Source: Nonomuraea aurantiaca
Lineage (GTDB): Bacteria > Actinomycetota > Actinomycetes > Streptosporangiales > Streptosporangiaceae
DNA length: 64,000 bases
Reading direction: 5' to 3'
NCBI RefSeq assembly: GCF_020215705.1
Contig: NZ_JAIWNB010000012.1
Location: 248,001-312,000 of the forward strand
Part shown: positions 34,972-44,382 of the stretch, piece by piece
Layout of the letters: every line of letters begins with the position of its first letter
Numbering within the stretch: the first letter of the stretch is position 1
Program-made: the position numbers and the translations under genes
The notes under the pieces: generated by a model
The model's database searches: none
What the model was told of the DNA's origin: nothing
Seen by the model: the letters and a program-made list of their open reading frames with translations, nothing else

Positions 34972-34987
34972 TCTGAGAATCCTCTGA
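34972..34987. promoter_or_regulatory. Candidate response-regulator direct repeat
   Basis: TCTGA occurs at 34972-34976 and 34983-34987, 11 bases apart, one helical turn, as in OmpR/PhoB-class sites. It lies in the divergent region between the response regulator and the ferric-reductase-like gene. A GAGGTTC heptamer is also repeated (34964-34970 and about 35012-35018). Confidence 0.4.
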
Positions 34988-35038
34988 AGGGCTCCGTTCA
35001 TAGGGAAAACAGAGGTTCGCCGGGCACGGTCTACTCCC

Positions 35039-36382
35039 ATGACCACTCTTCACGCACCGGCTCGGGCCGCTTTTAGAGCGCCGCCGCGCCGCCGCCTCCG
35101 GCCCGAGCCCGTGCTGGCGGCCGTGGCGGCCGGCGCGGCCGCGGTCGTCGTCCTGTGGTGGCGCGGCACGCCGTCCGTGGCGGGCCTGGACGGCTGGCTC
35201 ACCGAGAGCGGCCGCGTCATGGGCCTGCTGTCCGGGTACGGCATGGCCGTCCTGCTCGGGCTGATGGCCCGCGTCCCGGCCCTGGAGCGCGGCGTGAGCA
35301 GCGACCGGCTGGCCCGCTGGCACGCCATGGGCGGCCGGTACGTCATCGGGCTGGTCACCGCGCACGTCCTGACGATCATCTGGGGGTACGCGGTCGCCGA
35401 CCAGGCCGGGGTGGTGGACGAGGCGGTCACGATGGCGCTGAGCTTCCCTGACGTGCTGAAGGCGACCGTGGCCTTCCTCCTGCTGCTCGGGGTGGCCCTG
35501 GTGTCGGCCCGCGCCGCCCGCCGCAGGCTGCGCTACGAGACCTGGTACTACCTGCACTTCTACACCTACCTGGCGGCCTGGCTGGCGTTCGGGCACCAAC
35601 TGGCGACCGGCGCCCAGTTCACCGGCGACCGGGTGGCCCAGGTCGCCTGGTACACCCTCTACATCGGGGTGGCCGCCCTGCTGGTCTGGTACCGCTTCCT
35701 CGGCCCGGTCCGGGTGTGGGCGCGCCACCGGCTGCGGGTGGCCCACGTCAGCGCCGACGCGCCGGGCGTGGTCTCGATCCATCTCACCGGCCGGAGCCTG
35801 GCGCGGCTCGGCGCCGAGCCGGGCCAGTTCTTCCGGTGGCGCTTCCTGACCCGCGACCTGTGGTGGTCGGCCAACCCGTACTCGCTGTCCGCCGCGCCGG
35901 ACGGGGACGGGCTGCGCATCACGGTCAAGGCGCTGGGCGACCACAGCGCGGCGCTCGCCCGGCTCCGGCCGGGCACCCGGGTCATCGCCGAGGGGCCGTA
36001 CGGCGGCTTCACCGCGCGTCTCGGCCGCGCTCGCAAATCGGTGCTGATCGCGGGCGGGGTGGGCATCACCCCGCTGCGCACGCTGTTCGAGACGCTGCCC
36101 GGACGGCTGACGCTGCTCTACCGCGCGCGTACGCCGGAGGAGCTGCTGTTCCGGGAGGAGCTGGAGGAGATCGCCAGAGTACGCGGGGACGCCCGGCTCT
36201 ACTGCTCGGTCGGGCCGAGATCCCCGGACCTGTTCGACGGGCTCGACCGCCTGCTGCCCGACCTGCGCGAGCACGACGCCTACGTGTGCGGGCCGCCCGA
36301 GATGACGCGGGCGGCGATCGAGGCGCTGCGGTCGGCGGGCGTGCCCGCCCACCGGATCCATCACGAGTCTTTCGAGTTCTAG
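35039..36382 (+). CDS. Ferric-reductase-like membrane flavohaem oxidoreductase
   Basis: A 447-residue protein: about six N-terminal spans of the ferric-reductase-like domain with histidines for two haems (RWHAMGGRYVIGLVTAHVLT; YYLHFYTYLAAWLAFGHQL), then a ferredoxin-NADP reductase-type FAD/NAD(P) module (GQFFRWRFLTR, WWSANPYSLSAAP, GGVGITPLRTLFE, CGPPEMTR). It moves electrons from cytosolic NAD(P)H across the membrane. First gene of an operon with an FMN-binding protein and ApbE, which suggests the electrons pass to the flavinylated protein outside. Confidence 0.9.
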   Translation: MTTLHAPARAAFRAPPRRRLRPEPVLAAVAAGAAAVVVLWWRGTPSVAGLDGWLTESGRVMGLLSGYGMAVLLGLMARVPALERGVSSDRLARWHAMGGRYVIGLVTAHVLTIIWGYAVADQAGVVDEAVTMALSFPDVLKATVAFLLLLGVALVSARAARRRLRYETWYYLHFYTYLAAWLAFGHQLATGAQFTGDRVAQVAWYTLYIGVAALLVWYRFLGPVRVWARHRLRVAHVSADAPGVVSIHLTGRSLARLGAEPGQFFRWRFLTRDLWWSANPYSLSAAPDGDGLRITVKALGDHSAALARLRPGTRVIAEGPYGGFTARLGRARKSVLIAGGVGITPLRTLFETLPGRLTLLYRARTPEELLFREELEEIARVRGDARLYCSVGPRSPDLFDGLDRLLPDLREHDAYVCGPPEMTRAAIEALRSAGVPAHRIHHESFEF

Positions 36383-36393
36383 GGGTTCCCTCC

Positions 36394-36837
36394 ATGAAGA
36401 GAGCACTGCTCGCGGTGGTCACCACCGTCATCGGCCTGGTGCTGCTGCTGTCGTTCAAACCGCACGACGTCACCGGGGCCACCACCCAGCCGCCCGCCGC
36501 CATCGCCCAGACCCAGACGTCCGCGACGCCGGCACCCACCTCTGCTGAGGGGTCCACAAGTGCCCGGACGGTCGACGGCGACGCGGTCGACACGCGCTGG
36601 GGCCCCGTACAGGTGCGGATCAGCGTCAGCGGCGGCAAGATCTCCGACGTCCAGGTGCTCCAGGCGCCGAACGAGAACCGGCGCGACGTCGAGATCAACG
36701 ACAGGGCGCTGCCCGTCCTCCAGGAGGAGGCCCTGTCCGCCCAGAGCGCCGAGATCGACTCCGTCTCGGGCGCCACGTACACCAGCGACGGCTACACCCG
36801 CTCCCTGCAGAGCGCCATCGACCGGGCCGGGCTTTGA
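36394..36837 (+). CDS. Exported FMN-binding protein (ApbE substrate)
   Basis: A 147-residue protein with an N-terminal signal/anchor (LLAVVTTVIGLVLLLSF), a Thr/Ala/Pro linker and an FMN_bind domain. The sequence DSVSGATYTS holds the flavinylation motif, with Thr128 the likely residue to receive FMN through a phosphoester bond. It lies 11 bases after the reductase gene and overlaps the ApbE gene. Inferred role: extracytoplasmic electron acceptor. Confidence 0.9.
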   Translation: MKRALLAVVTTVIGLVLLLSFKPHDVTGATTQPPAAIAQTQTSATPAPTSAEGSTSARTVDGDAVDTRWGPVQVRISVSGGKISDVQVLQAPNENRRDVEINDRALPVLQEEALSAQSAEIDSVSGATYTSDGYTRSLQSAIDRAGL

Positions 36838-37547
36838 CCCGCCACGTCGAGCACGTGATGGGGACCGTCTTCTCCTTCGACGTACGCGACGCCGACGCCG
36901 ACGACGCAGTGGCGCGGGCGGTCGCATGGCTGCACCACGTGGACGCGGTCTTCTCCACCTACCGGCCGGACAGCGCGATCAGCCGCCTCGGCCGGGGCGA
37001 GATCGAGCTGCCCGACTGCCCGCCCGAGGTTTCCCACGTGCTCGCGATGTGCGCCCAGGCAGAACACGACACGAACGGATATTTCACCATGTATCCCGGT
37101 GGCCGCCTGGACCCGTCCGGCCTGGTGAAAGGATGGGCGATCGAGGAGGCGTCCCGGATCCTGTCCGAGGCGGGCGCGCGCCGCCACTGCGTCAACGGCG
37201 GCGGCGACATCCAGCTCGGCCCCGACCCCTCGCCGTGGCGGATCGGCATCGCGCACCCCGCCCGGCCCGGCGCCCTCTGCACCGTGGTCACCGGCCATGA
37301 CCTGGCCATAGCCACCTCGGGCAGCGCCGAGCGGGGCCCGCACATCCTCGATCCCCACACCGGGCGCGCCGCCGACGCGCTGCTCTCCATCACCCTCGTC
37401 GGCCCCCGCCTGACCGCCGTCGACGCCTTCGCGACGGCGGCGTTCGCGATGGGCGACGCCGCCCGCGACTGGGTGGCGGAGATCGACGACCTCGAGGCGT
37501 TCGCGGTGACCGCGAGCGGCGACACCTGGCGGACCAAGGGCTTCTGA
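36834..37547 (+). CDS. apbE: FAD:protein FMN transferase
   Basis: A 237-residue ApbE-family enzyme that transfers FMN from FAD to a Thr of a target protein. Family motifs seen: MGTVFSFDV, VDAVFSTYRPDSAISRL, LDPSGLVKGWAIEEA, VNGGGDIQL and a C-terminal VDAFATAAFAMG. There is no lipobox or signal at the start, which is unusual for ApbE and suggests a cytoplasmic form or modification before export. Start is a TTG overlapping the previous stop (TTGA); ATG 36858 is an alternative. Confidence 0.9.
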   Translation: MTRHVEHVMGTVFSFDVRDADADDAVARAVAWLHHVDAVFSTYRPDSAISRLGRGEIELPDCPPEVSHVLAMCAQAEHDTNGYFTMYPGGRLDPSGLVKGWAIEEASRILSEAGARRHCVNGGGDIQLGPDPSPWRIGIAHPARPGALCTVVTGHDLAIATSGSAERGPHILDPHTGRAADALLSITLVGPRLTAVDAFATAAFAMGDAARDWVAEIDDLEAFAVTASGDTWRTKGF

Positions 37548-37553
37548 CCCTCT

Positions 37554-37586
37554 CAACACGATCCCTCGCCTCGGCGGGTTGTGTTG
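37554..37586 (+). terminator. Imperfect hairpin after apbE
   Basis: CAACAC and GTGTTG arms with further partial pairing inside lie directly after the apbE stop. A plausible but imperfect terminator. Confidence 0.4.
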
Positions 37587-37596
37587 GCGGCGCAAG

Positions 37597-37617
37597 CTGG
37601 TTTAAAGTACAAACCAG
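37597..37617. promoter_or_regulatory. Palindrome over the promoter of the regulated ABC operon
   Basis: Perfect 7-bp inverted repeat CTGGTTT / AAACCAG with a 7-base spacer. A plausible promoter, TTGTGT (37579-37584), 18 bases, TAAAGT (37603-37608), is overlapped by the dyad, so binding would repress. The likely binder is the winged-helix regulator at 38266-38589. Confidence 0.6.
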
Positions 37618-37639
37618 TTTGAGGCCAAGAGGAGTTGTC

Positions 37640-38269
37640 ATGGTAGACGACGGCGAGCGGGCCCCCAGCCCCGAGGAGACTCTGCGCCTCATCGAGGAGC
37701 AGCGGGCCGCCACGGTGCGGAGATTCAGGGGCGATCCCCTGTTCCTGTACGTCCCCTGGGGCGTCGCGTGGTTGCTCGGCTTCACCTGCTTCTTCCTGCA
37801 TTACGGGCTCGACGGCAAACCGTACGCGCCGATCTCGCAGACGCAGGCGCTGGCCGTTCTGATGATCTCCATGGTGATCGCGGGCTCCCTGGCCGCGTAC
37901 GAGATCACCAGGATGAACATGGGCGTCCGGGGCGAGAGCCCGGCCAGGGGCGCGATGTACGGCTACACGTGGTTCGCCGGGATGATAGTGATGTCGATCA
38001 TCGCCATCCGGGTCAGCCCGATGCTGCCGGAGGCGGAGGCCGGCCTGCTCTGGTCGGGCGTCTCCATGCTGGTGGTCGGCGTCATGTACATGGCCGGCGG
38101 CGCGATCTTCCTGTACTGGCCGATGTTCTTCGCCGGCGTCGGCGTGATCGCCGTCAACGGCTTGGGCGTCCTGCTCGGTCCCGGGTGGCACGCGCTGCTG
38201 ACGGCGGTGCTGCTCGGTGTCGGGCAGATCGTCGTGGGCCTGTGGTGGCGACGGAGGCAGTGCCGGTGA
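37640..38269 (+). CDS. Membrane protein of the regulator/ABC operon
   Basis: A 209-residue protein with a soluble N-terminus (PSPEETLRLIEEQRAATVRR) and about five to six hydrophobic segments. The GAGGAG site 5 bases before ATG 37640 decides the start. It overlaps the regulator gene (GTGA). Function unknown; it is conserved in this operon layout and may be a sensor or accessory part of the transporter. Confidence 0.8.
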   Translation: MVDDGERAPSPEETLRLIEEQRAATVRRFRGDPLFLYVPWGVAWLLGFTCFFLHYGLDGKPYAPISQTQALAVLMISMVIAGSLAAYEITRMNMGVRGESPARGAMYGYTWFAGMIVMSIIAIRVSPMLPEAEAGLLWSGVSMLVVGVMYMAGGAIFLYWPMFFAGVGVIAVNGLGVLLGPGWHALLTAVLLGVGQIVVGLWWRRRQCR

Positions 38270-38589
38270 CGGCAGGCGGCGCCGTTCCGGAGCTCGATCC
38301 GGTGATCCACGCGCAGGCCAGGCTACGCGTCGTGGCGGCGCTCAACACGATGGGCGGGGGCGACGAGATCGCCTTCCCGGCGCTCAAGGATCTGCTCGGC
38401 ATGACGGCCGGCAACCTCTCGGTCCACCTGACCAAGCTCGAGGAAGCCGGCTACGTCCAGATCACGAAGACGCACAAAGGCCGTACCCCGGTCACCTATG
38501 TCTCGCTCACCAAGCGCGGCCGGGTCGCCTTCGACGACTACACCAAGGCGATCCGCGCTCTACTCGACTCCGCAGGAGGCACTTCATGA
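38266..38589 (+). CDS. Winged-helix transcriptional regulator (MarR/ArsR-like)
   Basis: A 107-residue single-domain regulator: FPALKDLLGMTAGNLSVHLT helix-turn-helix followed by KLEEAGYVQITKTHKGRTPV wing. GTG start overlaps the membrane gene stop, and its stop overlaps the ATPase start (ATGA). Probably represses the operon through the CTGGTTT/AAACCAG palindrome. Confidence 0.88.
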   Translation: MTAGGAVPELDPVIHAQARLRVVAALNTMGGGDEIAFPALKDLLGMTAGNLSVHLTKLEEAGYVQITKTHKGRTPVTYVSLTKRGRVAFDDYTKAIRALLDSAGGTS

Positions 38590-39467
38590 CCATCCTCGCC
38601 AGAACGGTGGAGGTCACCCGGCGCTACGGCGACGTGCTGGCCCTCGACCGCGTCTCGCTCGACATCAGGGCGGGCGAGCTGGTCGGCCTGCTCGGCCCCA
38701 ACGGCGCGGGCAAGTCGACACTGATCAACCTGTTCGTGGGCCTGCGCAAGCAGACGTCCGGCACGGTCGAGCTGCTCGGCGGCTCCCCTCAGGATCCGGT
38801 GGTACGCCGAGGCATCGGGGTCACGCCGCAGGAGACGGGCCTGCCCGAATCGCTGCGGGTCGGCGAGATCGTCGACTTCGTCTCCGCCCATTACCCGAAA
38901 AAGGCGGATAAAGGGGAGTTACTCGGCCGATTCGGCCTCGACGACCTGGTCAAGCGGCAGATCGGGGGCCTGTCCGGCGGCCAGAAGCGGCGGCTGGGTG
39001 TGGCGCTGGCCTTCGCCGGCAACCCGCGGATGGTCTTCCTCGACGAGCCGACCACCGGCCTCGACGTGGAGGCCAGGCGCGCGCTCTGGGACGGCATCAA
39101 GGACTTCCACGAGGGCGGCGGCACGGTCCTGCTCACCAGCCACTACCTGGAGGAGATCGAGGCCCTGGCCCAGCGGGTCGTGGTCGTCGGCCACGGCCGG
39201 GTGCTCGCCGACGACACCGTGCGGGCCGTACGCGACATGGTTGGGGTGCGGCGCGTCTCGCTGGCCGCCGAGAACCTGCCCGAACTGCCCGGCGTGCTCG
39301 CCAGCGAGCGTGCGGACGGCCGGATCAACCTGGTGACCACCGACCCCGACCGGCTGGTCGTCGAGCTGGTGCGGAGCGGCACGCCGTTCTCCGGTCTGGA
39401 GATCAGGCCGACCTCGCTCGAGGAAGCCTTCCTCGCCATCACCGCCAAGGAGACCGAGCATGTCTAG
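38586..39467 (+). CDS. ABC-2 type exporter ATP-binding protein
   Basis: A 293-residue ATPase: Walker A GPNGAGKST, signature LSGGQKRRLGVALAFA, Walker B MVFLDEPTTGLD, switch TSHYLEE, plus the C-terminal extension typical of drug/lipid exporters of the CcmA/DrrA class. Overlaps the permease gene by 8 bases. Substrate unknown. Confidence 0.93.
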   Translation: MTILARTVEVTRRYGDVLALDRVSLDIRAGELVGLLGPNGAGKSTLINLFVGLRKQTSGTVELLGGSPQDPVVRRGIGVTPQETGLPESLRVGEIVDFVSAHYPKKADKGELLGRFGLDDLVKRQIGGLSGGQKRRLGVALAFAGNPRMVFLDEPTTGLDVEARRALWDGIKDFHEGGGTVLLTSHYLEEIEALAQRVVVVGHGRVLADDTVRAVRDMVGVRRVSLAAENLPELPGVLASERADGRINLVTTDPDRLVVELVRSGTPFSGLEIRPTSLEEAFLAITAKETEHV

Positions 39468-40200
39468 CCTGATCCTGGCCCACACCCGCTATCTGATGCT
39501 GGAGCAGATCCGGGTGCCGATCGGCCTGGTCGCCAGCTCGTTCTTCCCGGCCGCGTCGATGCTGGCGTTCGTGGTGCCGTTCACGGGGGACGATCCGGTG
39601 GCCTCGACGCGGGCGACGGGGTCGATGATGATGATCGGCGCCATGTCGGCCGCGCTCATGGGGCTCAGCATCACGGTCGCGCAGGACCGCGAGCTACCGT
39701 GGAACCCCTACGTACGTACGCTGCCCGCCGGGCCGTTCCCCCGCTTCGCCGGGCGGATCCTCACGACGATGGCCACGATGCTGGTGTCGACGATCCCGGT
39801 GGTGGTGATCGCGGCCCTGTTCACCACGGCGACCATCACGGTGCCGAAGCTGCTGATCGGGCTGCTCGCGCTGCTCGGCGGGGCGGTGCCGTTCATGCTG
39901 ATCGGCCTGTTCCTGGGCTTCGTGCTGGCCTCGAAGGCGGCCATCGGCGTGTCGCAGGTCGTGTTCTTCCCGATCGCGATCCTGGGCGGGCTGTTCCTGC
40001 CGCCGCAGATCATGCCGGACTTCGTGCAGAAGGTGTCGCCGTTCGTGCCGAGCCGTGGCGCCGGCGAGCTGATCTGGGCCGTGACGACGGGAACCTCGCC
40101 GAACATGGTCGCGGTGATCATGCTCGGTGTGTGGACCGTGATCGCGGCCCTGGCCGCGGGCTGGGCCTACCGCCGCGACGAGGGACGGCGCTTCTCCTGA
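39460..40200 (+). CDS. ABC-2 type exporter permease
   Basis: A 246-residue permease with six predicted spans and the ABC-2 C-terminal signature region (FFPIAILGGLFLPPQIMPDFVQKVSPFVP). Last gene of the five-part cassette (membrane protein, regulator, ATPase, permease). Followed by a strong hairpin shared with the convergent protease gene. Confidence 0.9.
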   Translation: MSSLILAHTRYLMLEQIRVPIGLVASSFFPAASMLAFVVPFTGDDPVASTRATGSMMMIGAMSAALMGLSITVAQDRELPWNPYVRTLPAGPFPRFAGRILTTMATMLVSTIPVVVIAALFTTATITVPKLLIGLLALLGGAVPFMLIGLFLGFVLASKAAIGVSQVVFFPIAILGGLFLPPQIMPDFVQKVSPFVPSRGAGELIWAVTTGTSPNMVAVIMLGVWTVIAALAAGWAYRRDEGRRFS

Positions 40201-40221
40201 GGTGAGATCTCCTCGAACGGG

Positions 40222-40262
40222 GGGTGTGCCGCCGAGTCCGCAGCGATCTCGACGGCACACCC
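40222..40262. terminator. Bidirectional hairpin terminator
   Basis: A 15-bp stem with one mismatch (40222-40236 with 40248-40262) and an 11-base loop between the convergent exporter permease and serine protease genes. Confidence 0.8.
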
Positions 40263-40280
40263 GTCCGTGAGGGGGTCCGG

Positions 40281-41522
<1,242 letters not shown>

Positions 41523-41722
41523 CGTCATCTCCTCAAGTACCGATGACTCAAGAGTGCCAAGGAGCGCGTAAGTGCAGGTTAAGCCGGTGATCAGAACTGT
41601 ATGAGAGGGTTGACGGCAGCCTTATCACAGCTGGTCACGGCCTGTATCCGGCGCGAGATCCCGGCTGAAATTTTGTCGGCGGCAACCACAGGTCAAGGAC
41701 GGTTTCCGCGGCTCGACGTCAC

Positions 41723-41758
41723 AGGCGGCCGGGCGCCGTCGAGCGCGGGCGGCCGCCT
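41723..41758 (-). terminator. Weak hairpin downstream of the thioredoxin-like gene
   Basis: An 8-bp stem (41723-41730 AGGCGGCC with 41751-41758 GGCCGCCT) with a 20-base loop, directly after the stop at 41764. The rest of 41523-41763 holds the unassigned protease promoter. Confidence 0.35.
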
Positions 41759-41763
41759 CCGCG

Positions 41764-43194
41764 TCATGACCGGGCAGGCACGGTTCGACGGAACCTATCA
41801 GGTCGCGCGAGTACCAGGTCGGGAAGTTCGGCGAGGATCGGGTCAGGGCCCAGGGTGCGGATGGGGATGTGCTGCGCGGTGGCGGCCAGGGCGTGCAGGT
41901 GCGGCGGGGTGAGCGGCCGGACCGCCCAGCACACCAGTTGCGCCACGCGTTCTTCGGCGCTGGGGGTGCGCGCGGGCTGCTCGTCGGTGGCGGGGGGCGG
42001 GGGATCCACGGCCAGGAGCGCGACCGGCGCCATCCGGGGATCTTCGCCGAGCGGACGCACCCGCGCCCACGCCTGACCGTCGCGCATGCCGAGCCGGACG
42101 TACGGTTGCGGGCACAGCTGCCAGCCGCTGCGGCGCAGCCGGGAGGACTTCTTGGCCATCGGCGACAGCCAGTGGTCGGGGATGAGCACGGCCGGGTGGT
42201 CGGGGTGCCACAGCACCCCGCAGTCGACGTCGGCCTCGTCCTCGGCGGCGCCGGCGTGGTCCGCGTACCCGGCCAGCATGGACCGCAGGCAGGCGATGGT
42301 GTCGGCCGCCGTCCTGTGCCGGGCGATCATCGCGCCGCCCCGATACACCAGATACAGGTTCCTGGGCCGTTCGACGGTGAGGGTGGCCGGCGCGTACGCG
42401 GCGTCGGCGGCGTGCGCCGACAGCCAGCCGTCGAGTTCGCCGGTGACCGCACCCCGGGTGGCGATCCCCACGACGCCGTCGCCGGCGCGGACCGGCCGCA
42501 CCGAGGTGCCCTCGCCGGAGGTGACGTTCACCGAGCAGGAACTGGGCGTCTCCATCACCACCCGGCCGGGTTCGCCGCCGAGCATCGACACGATCGCGGC
42601 GCTCACCTGGTGGTAGCCCTCCAGGATCCGCAGGGGTGTGCCTGGATGGAGCAGCACGCCACTGGGCGTGCCGAGGGGGGCGGCCGCTCGGGCCAGCTCG
42701 GCCAGCTGATCGAGTCCGGTGCCGGGAACGGTTCCGAACAGCCGAGTTTCGCCGTCGCCGGACATCACCACACCGCCGTCCCGCAAGGGCGCGTTGGCGG
42801 CCAGGTCGGTCAGGAGCTGGTCGCAGTAGGCGCAGTCACGGCCCACCCCGACCGCCAGGGTCGGCGTGTCGGCGCGCGGGAACAGGACGGCCCGCTGGAG
42901 CAGGTCGCGCCGTAGGGACCGGCCGCGCTCCTCGTACTCCTCGCTCGCGGGGTCGCCGACCAGGGTCGCGGCCCGGTCGTCCAGCGTGATGAGGCCCGTA
43001 CTCGCCCACACCCGCAAGCACGTCACGCCCGCCTGCCCGGGCGGTTCGTCCAGCCCGGTCGCGATGATCTCCTGCAGCCAGCGGGCCGCCGGCGCGTTGA
43101 GATACGCCCCGATCGCGGTATCGGTACGTGCCAGCACCGCCCCGCCGTTCGCCAGGCCGGCCAGCACCGCCTGCCGCCCCCAGCCGATCTTCAT
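41764..43194 (-). CDS. Thioredoxin-like multidomain protein coupled to the Cys-rich peptide gene
   Basis: A 476-residue protein I cannot name. Its middle shows a TlpA/thioredoxin-like core: a strand, then CAYC at 121-124 at the head of a helix (RDCAYCDQLLTDL), a beta strand (GGVVMSGD) and the cis-proline segment LGTPSGVLLHPG at 174-185. Regions before (1-105) and after (200-476) match no family I recognise; the latter has additional cysteines (VDCGVLW, LCPQPYV). There is no signal peptide. ATG 43194 overlaps the stop of the peptide gene (ATGA), which decides the start over longer in-frame options. Inference: a redox enzyme that forms, isomerises or reduces the disulfides of the peptide, or binds it. 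Confidence 0.7.
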   Translation of the reverse strand: MKIGWGRQAVLAGLANGGAVLARTDTAIGAYLNAPAARWLQEIIATGLDEPPGQAGVTCLRVWASTGLITLDDRAATLVGDPASEEYEERGRSLRRDLLQRAVLFPRADTPTLAVGVGRDCAYCDQLLTDLAANAPLRDGGVVMSGDGETRLFGTVPGTGLDQLAELARAAAPLGTPSGVLLHPGTPLRILEGYHQVSAAIVSMLGGEPGRVVMETPSSCSVNVTSGEGTSVRPVRAGDGVVGIATRGAVTGELDGWLSAHAADAAYAPATLTVERPRNLYLVYRGGAMIARHRTAADTIACLRSMLAGYADHAGAAEDEADVDCGVLWHPDHPAVLIPDHWLSPMAKKSSRLRRSGWQLCPQPYVRLGMRDGQAWARVRPLGEDPRMAPVALLAVDPPPPATDEQPARTPSAEERVAQLVCWAVRPLTPPHLHALAATAQHIPIRTLGPDPILAELPDLVLARPDRFRRTVPARS

Positions 43195-43358
43195 CGACAG
43201 TGGTACCCGCACACGGCGAGATCGGGGGCGAGCGAGCAGCAGCGCAGCCCCGCGCAGCATGGACCGACCGGCCCGGCAATGCCCGAGCACAGGCCGCCCG
43301 GGGGTATGCATCCTTGGCTGGCGGTGTAGACCTGGGTGAAGAATTCTGGAGATTCCAT
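43191..43358 (-). CDS. Eight-cysteine knottin-like peptide precursor
   Basis: A 55-residue peptide. A short leader (MESPEFFTQVYTASQG) is followed by a core with eight cysteines at 17, 24, 34, 35, 40, 41, 50 and 54 (spacing C-x6-C-x9-CC-x4-CC-x8-C-x3-C). The CC pair flanked by Gly/Pro-rich loops resembles inhibitor-cystine-knot peptides. AAGGAG lies 8 bases before ATG 43358, an ideal site, and the stop overlaps the next start (ATGA), so it is surely translated with the thioredoxin-like gene. No Sec signal is evident, so maturation/export is unclear. No RiPP cyclase, YcaO or LanM gene is nearby. Confidence 0.72.
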   Translation of the reverse strand: MESPEFFTQVYTASQGCIPPGGLCSGIAGPVGPCCAGLRCCSLAPDLAVCGYHCR

Positions 43359-43565
43359 GCGATCTGCTCCTTCGTGTACTGGCGGCCACTGCTTTGTGCA
43401 ATGCCACAACCAGCGTCAATCACGGTAAGCATTCAGTCAATTTCATAAAGTGATGAATGTCGGGCGTATCGGCCAACCCGCTACACACTTCTCCCCGAAA
43501 AGGTGAGGACCCGGGAAGCTCCCGCCGCTGAGCCCGCTGCCGCATCTCGCCCATAGAGTGCAGGG

Positions 43566-43922
43566 ATGGGGATCAACCGTCGGCTCCGCATCCTCGTCGT
43601 CGGTGATGCGACCTGGCGGTGGTCGGTACATCACCAACATGCCGAATGCCGCGAGATCCTGTCCCTTCACCGCGAGGGCACCGGTGTGACCCTGCGCATC
43701 GTCTTTCGCGCGGACCCCGGCCGCTATGTCGCCGAGGGGCACTGGTACGCGGGCTCGATCACCAATGGCCGCGGAGATCTGCTCAACCTCCACGAACCAG
43801 GGGTCGTCCGGCAACTCCTCGACGAGACAGCGGTGCGCGACGCCCTGCCCGCAGCCCCTGGTGAGACGAAGATGGACGGCTGGCCGCTCTTCGACGCGCT
43901 CGTCAGCCGGGATGACTCCTAG
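43566..43922 (+). CDS. Conserved hypothetical protein
   Basis: A 118-residue soluble protein (RILVVGDATWRWSVHHQH ... LNLHEPGVVRQLLDE ... MDGWPLFDAL). Codon use is typical of the neighbourhood. It resembles small actinobacterial proteins of unknown role. Divergent from the Cys-rich peptide operon, convergent with the HxlR gene. ATG 43566 has a weak ribosome site. Confidence 0.6.
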   Translation: MGINRRLRILVVGDATWRWSVHHQHAECREILSLHREGTGVTLRIVFRADPGRYVAEGHWYAGSITNGRGDLLNLHEPGVVRQLLDETAVRDALPAAPGETKMDGWPLFDALVSRDDS

Positions 43923-43932
43923 CAGCTGCCTC

Positions 43933-44304
43933 CTAACTGTCACAAGTGCGTGTGGCTTCGAGATCGGACCGGTGCGCGAGGGCCCACAGGCCCAGGGCGC
44001 GCACCGGCTCCAGGAAGGAGCGGCCCAAGTCGGTGAGCGCGTAGTCGACACGCGGCGGCACGCTCGGATGGAGCGTGCGGCTGATCAGCCCGTCCTCTTC
44101 GAGGGCACGCAGCGTACGGGTGAGCATGCGCCGGCTGAGGCCCTCCACGGACCGGTCCAGCTCGTTGAAGCCGTACGCGCGCTGCGCCAGGACCGACAGG
44201 ATCACGACGCTCCACTTGTCGCCCACCCGGCGCAAGACGCTGGTCGCGGGGCAGTTCTCGTGATCGGCCACCGTGACAGGGACGGTGATGGCGGCAGTGG
44301 ACAT
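43933..44304 (-). CDS. HxlR-family transcriptional regulator
   Basis: A 123-residue winged-helix regulator with the family opening NCPATSVLRRVGDKWSVVIL and recognition region LSRRMLTRTLRALEEDGLI. The cysteine at the start of the HxlR domain (often redox- or aldehyde-sensing) is present. Divergent from an NmrA-type oxidoreductase, the usual regulated partner. ATG 44304 with an AAGG-containing site. Confidence 0.9.
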   Translation of the reverse strand: MSTAAITVPVTVADHENCPATSVLRRVGDKWSVVILSVLAQRAYGFNELDRSVEGLSRRMLTRTLRALEEDGLISRTLHPSVPPRVDYALTDLGRSFLEPVRALGLWALAHRSDLEATRTCDS

Positions 44305-44382
44305 GGATGTGCCTTCTTTCGGATCTTGCTCCTGCTGGTCAAGGATCAGCGTACGTACCTCGACGTTCAAGGAGGGTTTTGC

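Noticed and set aside
43191..43358. Cys-rich peptide as a lanthipeptide, thiopeptide or lasso precursor
   Set aside because: No lanthionine synthetase, YcaO, B1/B2 lasso proteins or radical-SAM gene is near; the cysteine spacing suits disulfides better.
43195..43419. Longer 551-residue version of the thioredoxin-like protein from TTG 43419
   Set aside because: The extra N-terminus is Arg-rich and lies out of frame over the Cys-rich peptide gene, which has a perfect ribosome site and an ATGA overlap at 43191-43194.
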